DNA from: an uncultured Rhizobiaceae group bacterium | GTDB lineage: Bacteria; Pseudomonadota; Alphaproteobacteria; Rhizobiales; Rhizobiaceae | DNA: 36,626 nt | Direction: 5' to 3' | NCBI GenBank assembly: GCA_938044775.1 | Contig: CALIOE010000130.1 | Coordinates: 1-36,626, forward strand | Part shown: piece by piece, positions 35,013 through 36,626 of the stretch | Numbering within the stretch: the stretch's first letter is position 1 | Layout of the letters: each line of letters starts with the position of its first letter | Notes under the pieces: generated by a model | The model's database searches: none | What the model was told of the DNA's origin: nothing | Seen by the model: only the letters and a program-made list of their open reading frames with translations | Position numbers and translations under genes: made by a program

Positions 35013-35038
35013 ATAGACCTCGCCGGCCGGGAGATCAA
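35010..35038 (-). promoter_or_regulatory. Sigma-70 promoter for nfu
   Basis: On the minus strand TTGATC (complement 35033-35038) is followed after 17 bp by TATTTT (complement 35010-35015), each with four of six matches. Transcription would start near 35003, giving a 37-base leader that carries the nfu ribosome-binding site. Confidence 0.5.
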
Positions 35039-35069
35039 GGGGCAGGGATCAAGCTCAATGTTACCAATC

Positions 35070-35561
35070 TCAGACCAGATCGTCGATATCGGCGTCGGTC
35101 AGGGTTGCCGGCACCACCGTCACGGGTATCGGAAAAACGGCATTGCCGCTGGCGATAGAGGAAACGAGAGGTCCAGGTCCTTCCGAACTCTCGCTTGCTG
35201 CCAGAATTACGAGGGCAATATCGCGGTCTTCTTCGATAAGGGCAGCAATCTCGGTTGCCATCTTTCCCTCGCGAATCACCAGCTCCGGGGTGTTGCTTCC
35301 CCAAGCCAGGGCCTGCTCCGCTGCCTTGGCCAATGCGGATTCCGCCTCGGTTGTTGCCTCTGCCCGCATGACCTCCTCGACGCCGAGCCAGTGCTGGAAA
35401 TCAGCGGGCTCGATGACGTAAACCAGCACAAGATCAGCATCGATCGCACCGGTGCGTCGAGCCACATAGTGGATTGCTTTTGTGCATTCGGGCGTCGAAT
35501 CAACCACTGCCAGAAATTTCCGGCGGTGCCCTTCTTCGCGGACCTGTCTCCTGCTGACCAT
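35070..35561 (-). CDS. Universal stress protein family protein
   Basis: The 163-residue product is a single Usp domain. An N-terminal strand KFLAVVDSTPECTKAIHYVARR is followed by LVLVYVIEP, a helix rich in E and A, ELVIREGKMATEIAALIEE, and IALVILAASES. The usual ATP-binding signature (G-x2-G-x9-G-S/T) after that strand is degenerate; the segment reads ESSEGPGPLVSSIASGNAVF. It may therefore not bind ATP, like UspA-type rather than UspFG-type proteins. It sits 39 bp behind trpS on the same strand, the usual trpS-usp-nfu order in Hyphomicrobiales. The ATG at 35561 has no clear ribosome-binding site. Confidence 0.9.
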   Translation of the reverse strand: MVSRRQVREEGHRRKFLAVVDSTPECTKAIHYVARRTGAIDADLVLVYVIEPADFQHWLGVEEVMRAEATTEAESALAKAAEQALAWGSNTPELVIREGKMATEIAALIEEDRDIALVILAASESSEGPGPLVSSIASGNAVFPIPVTVVPATLTDADIDDLV

Positions 35562-35583
35562 CGTTGTTTGCCGCTCTAAACTC

Positions 35584-35600
35584 TCTCCCGGACCGGGAGA
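35584..35600. repeat. Stem-loop directly after the trpS stop
   Basis: TCTCCCGG (35584-35591), A, CCGGGAGA (35593-35600) is a perfect GC-rich palindrome touching the trpS stop codon. Folded, it makes a 6-7 bp stem with a 3-5 base loop. No T run follows on the minus strand, so it is at best a weak terminator or an mRNA 3'-end stabiliser between trpS and usp. Confidence 0.5.
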
Positions 35601-36626
35601 CTAGCCGCGTGCGCCTACGAAGCCAACGATTTCCTTCACGTCGGCGAGTGTTTTTGCGGCAATCTCGCGAGCCCGGTCTGCGCCCCGCTTTAATATGGAG
35701 TCGATTTCGGCGGGATCTGACTGCAAGCGGCGCATTTCATCGGCAATAGGAGCAATTTGTGCAACCGCGAGCTCGGCCAGCGCCGGTTTGAATGCAGAGA
35801 ATTCCTGCCCGCCATACTCCCTCAGTACCGATTCCTTGTCAGTATCCTTTAAGGCGGCGAAAATACCGACAAGATTGTTGGCTTCAACACGGCCCTCCAG
35901 CCCTTCGATTTCCGAGGGCAGGGCATCCGGATCGGTTTTCGCCTTGCGAATCTTTTTGGCTATTGCATTCGCATCGTCTGTCATGACGATGCGGGACAGA
36001 TCACTGGGATCGGATTTCGACATTTTCTTGGAGCCGTCGCGAAGACTCATAACACGGGCGGCCGGGCCTCCGATCAAGGGTTCAGTCGACGGAAAATATC
36101 CATTCACAAGTTCGTCGCCAACCTTCATGGGCACGCCGAGTCCCAGCGATGCAATGCGGTCGGAGAAGTCGTTGTTAAACTTTTGCGCGATGTCACGCGT
36201 CAGTTCCAAATGCTGCTTTTGGTCGTCACCAACGGGCACATGCGTTGCCCGATAGGCCAGAATGTCCGCGGCCATCAGCGCCGGATAGGAAAACAGCCCC
36301 ACAGAGGCATTTTCCCGGTTCTTTCCCGCTTTCTCCTTGAACTGCGTCATGCGACTCAGCCATCCCATGCGCGCCACGCAGGAAAACATCCAGGCCAGTT
36401 CTGCATGTTCGCGTACCTGGCTCTGATTGAAAACGATCTGTTTGTCGGCATCGATTCCAGAAGCTATGAAAGCAGCAGCCACTTCGCGAATATTATCGGA
36501 AAGTTCTTCAGGATCCTGCCAGACCGTGATCGCGTGCAGGTCCACCACACAATAAACACAGTCGTGGCGGTCCTGCAGTTCGACAAAACGTTTAATGGCG
36601 CCCAGATAGTTGCCGAGATGCAGGTT
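35601..36626 (-). CDS. trpS: Tryptophanyl-tRNA synthetase, lacking its N-terminal end
   Basis: TrpS charges tRNA-Trp with tryptophan. The gene runs off the window, and the visible part has 341 codons plus TAG. The first visible residues, [15 protein letters not shown], contain the HIGH-like class I signature (HLGN), so only about 15-20 residues are missing. Further motifs are [27 protein letters not shown] and KMSKSDPSD (near 36001-36031), the KMSKS loop. It is the first gene, within the window, of the minus-strand run usp, nfu, tsaB, rimI, fur and plsC. In many relatives trpS lies just after murJ, but here it is about 13 kb away from it. Confidence 0.97.
   Translation of the reverse strand, partial: NLHLGNYLGAIKRFVELQDRHDCVYCVVDLHAITVWQDPEELSDNIREVAAAFIASGIDADKQIVFNQSQVREHAELAWMFSCVARMGWLSRMTQFKEKAGKNRENASVGLFSYPALMAADILAYRATHVPVGDDQKQHLELTRDIAQKFNNDFSDRIASLGLGVPMKVGDELVNGYFPSTEPLIGGPAARVMSLRDGSKKMSKSDPSDLSRIVMTDDANAIAKKIRKAKTDPDALPSEIEGLEGRVEANNLVGIFAALKDTDKESVLREYGGQEFSAFKPALAELAVAQIAPIADEMRRLQSDPAEIDSILKRGADRAREIAAKTLADVKEIVGFVGARG

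Overview
The window reads as ordinary chromosomal DNA from an alphaproteobacterium, most likely of the order Hyphomicrobiales (Rhizobiales). The basis is gene content and local order: AddB-AddA in place of RecBCD, MurJ next to a two-ACT GlnD, a FzlA-like protein divergent from UppP with QueG and a short-chain dehydrogenase behind it, HrcA-GrpE divergent from Rph-RdgB-HemW-RsmI-YraN, and a TrpS/Usp/Nfu/TsaB/RimI/Fur run. The genus cannot be fixed from sequence alone. Coding density is very high. No gap without a gene exceeds about 200 bp. I see no tRNA, rRNA, CRISPR array, insertion sequence or prophage gene.

Layout. 1-6952 (+): the end of a nucleotidyltransferase gene, then addB and addA, each overlapping the next by ATGA. 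7060-9109 (+): trxA with its own terminator, then argB and a HAD nucleotidase. 9103-13237 (-): a nucleoside uptake and salvage operon (two ABC permeases, cdd, punA, deoC) with no ATPase or binding-protein gene beside it. 13262-16929 (-): a tightly overlapped run of fzlA-like, queG, SDR, glyoxalase-fold and isochorismatase-fold genes. 17100-17930 (+): uppP. 17936-25541 (-): glnD, murJ, galE and a lone HyuA-type hydantoinase. 25723-26163 (+): an unrecognised four-helix membrane protein. 26171-28021 (-): hrcA and grpE. 28135-31935 (+): rph, rdgB, hemW, rsmI, yraN. 31945-36626 (-): trpS (5' end outside the window), usp, nfu, tsaB, rimI, fur/mur, plsC.

How the parts work together. AddAB repairs double-strand breaks. 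UppP, MurJ and the FzlA-like protein all serve envelope growth and division. The permeases bring in nucleosides that Cdd, PunA and DeoC break down to bases and central metabolites. HrcA and GrpE belong to the heat-shock response. TsaB, RimI, QueG, RsmI and TrpS act in translation. Nfu, HemW and the Fur-family regulator concern iron-sulfur clusters, heme and metals.

I did not find an obviously new multi-gene system. The most interesting signals are regulatory. A perfect inverted repeat resembling the rhizobial Irr (ICE) operator is centred on the predicted start of nfu transcription. A sigma-32-type promoter lies between hrcA and grpE. The hrcA promoter abuts its ATG, suggesting a leaderless message with no CIRCE element. 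Several conserved neighbourhoods also look broken: the permeases lack their ATPase and binding protein, and HyuA lacks HyuB.
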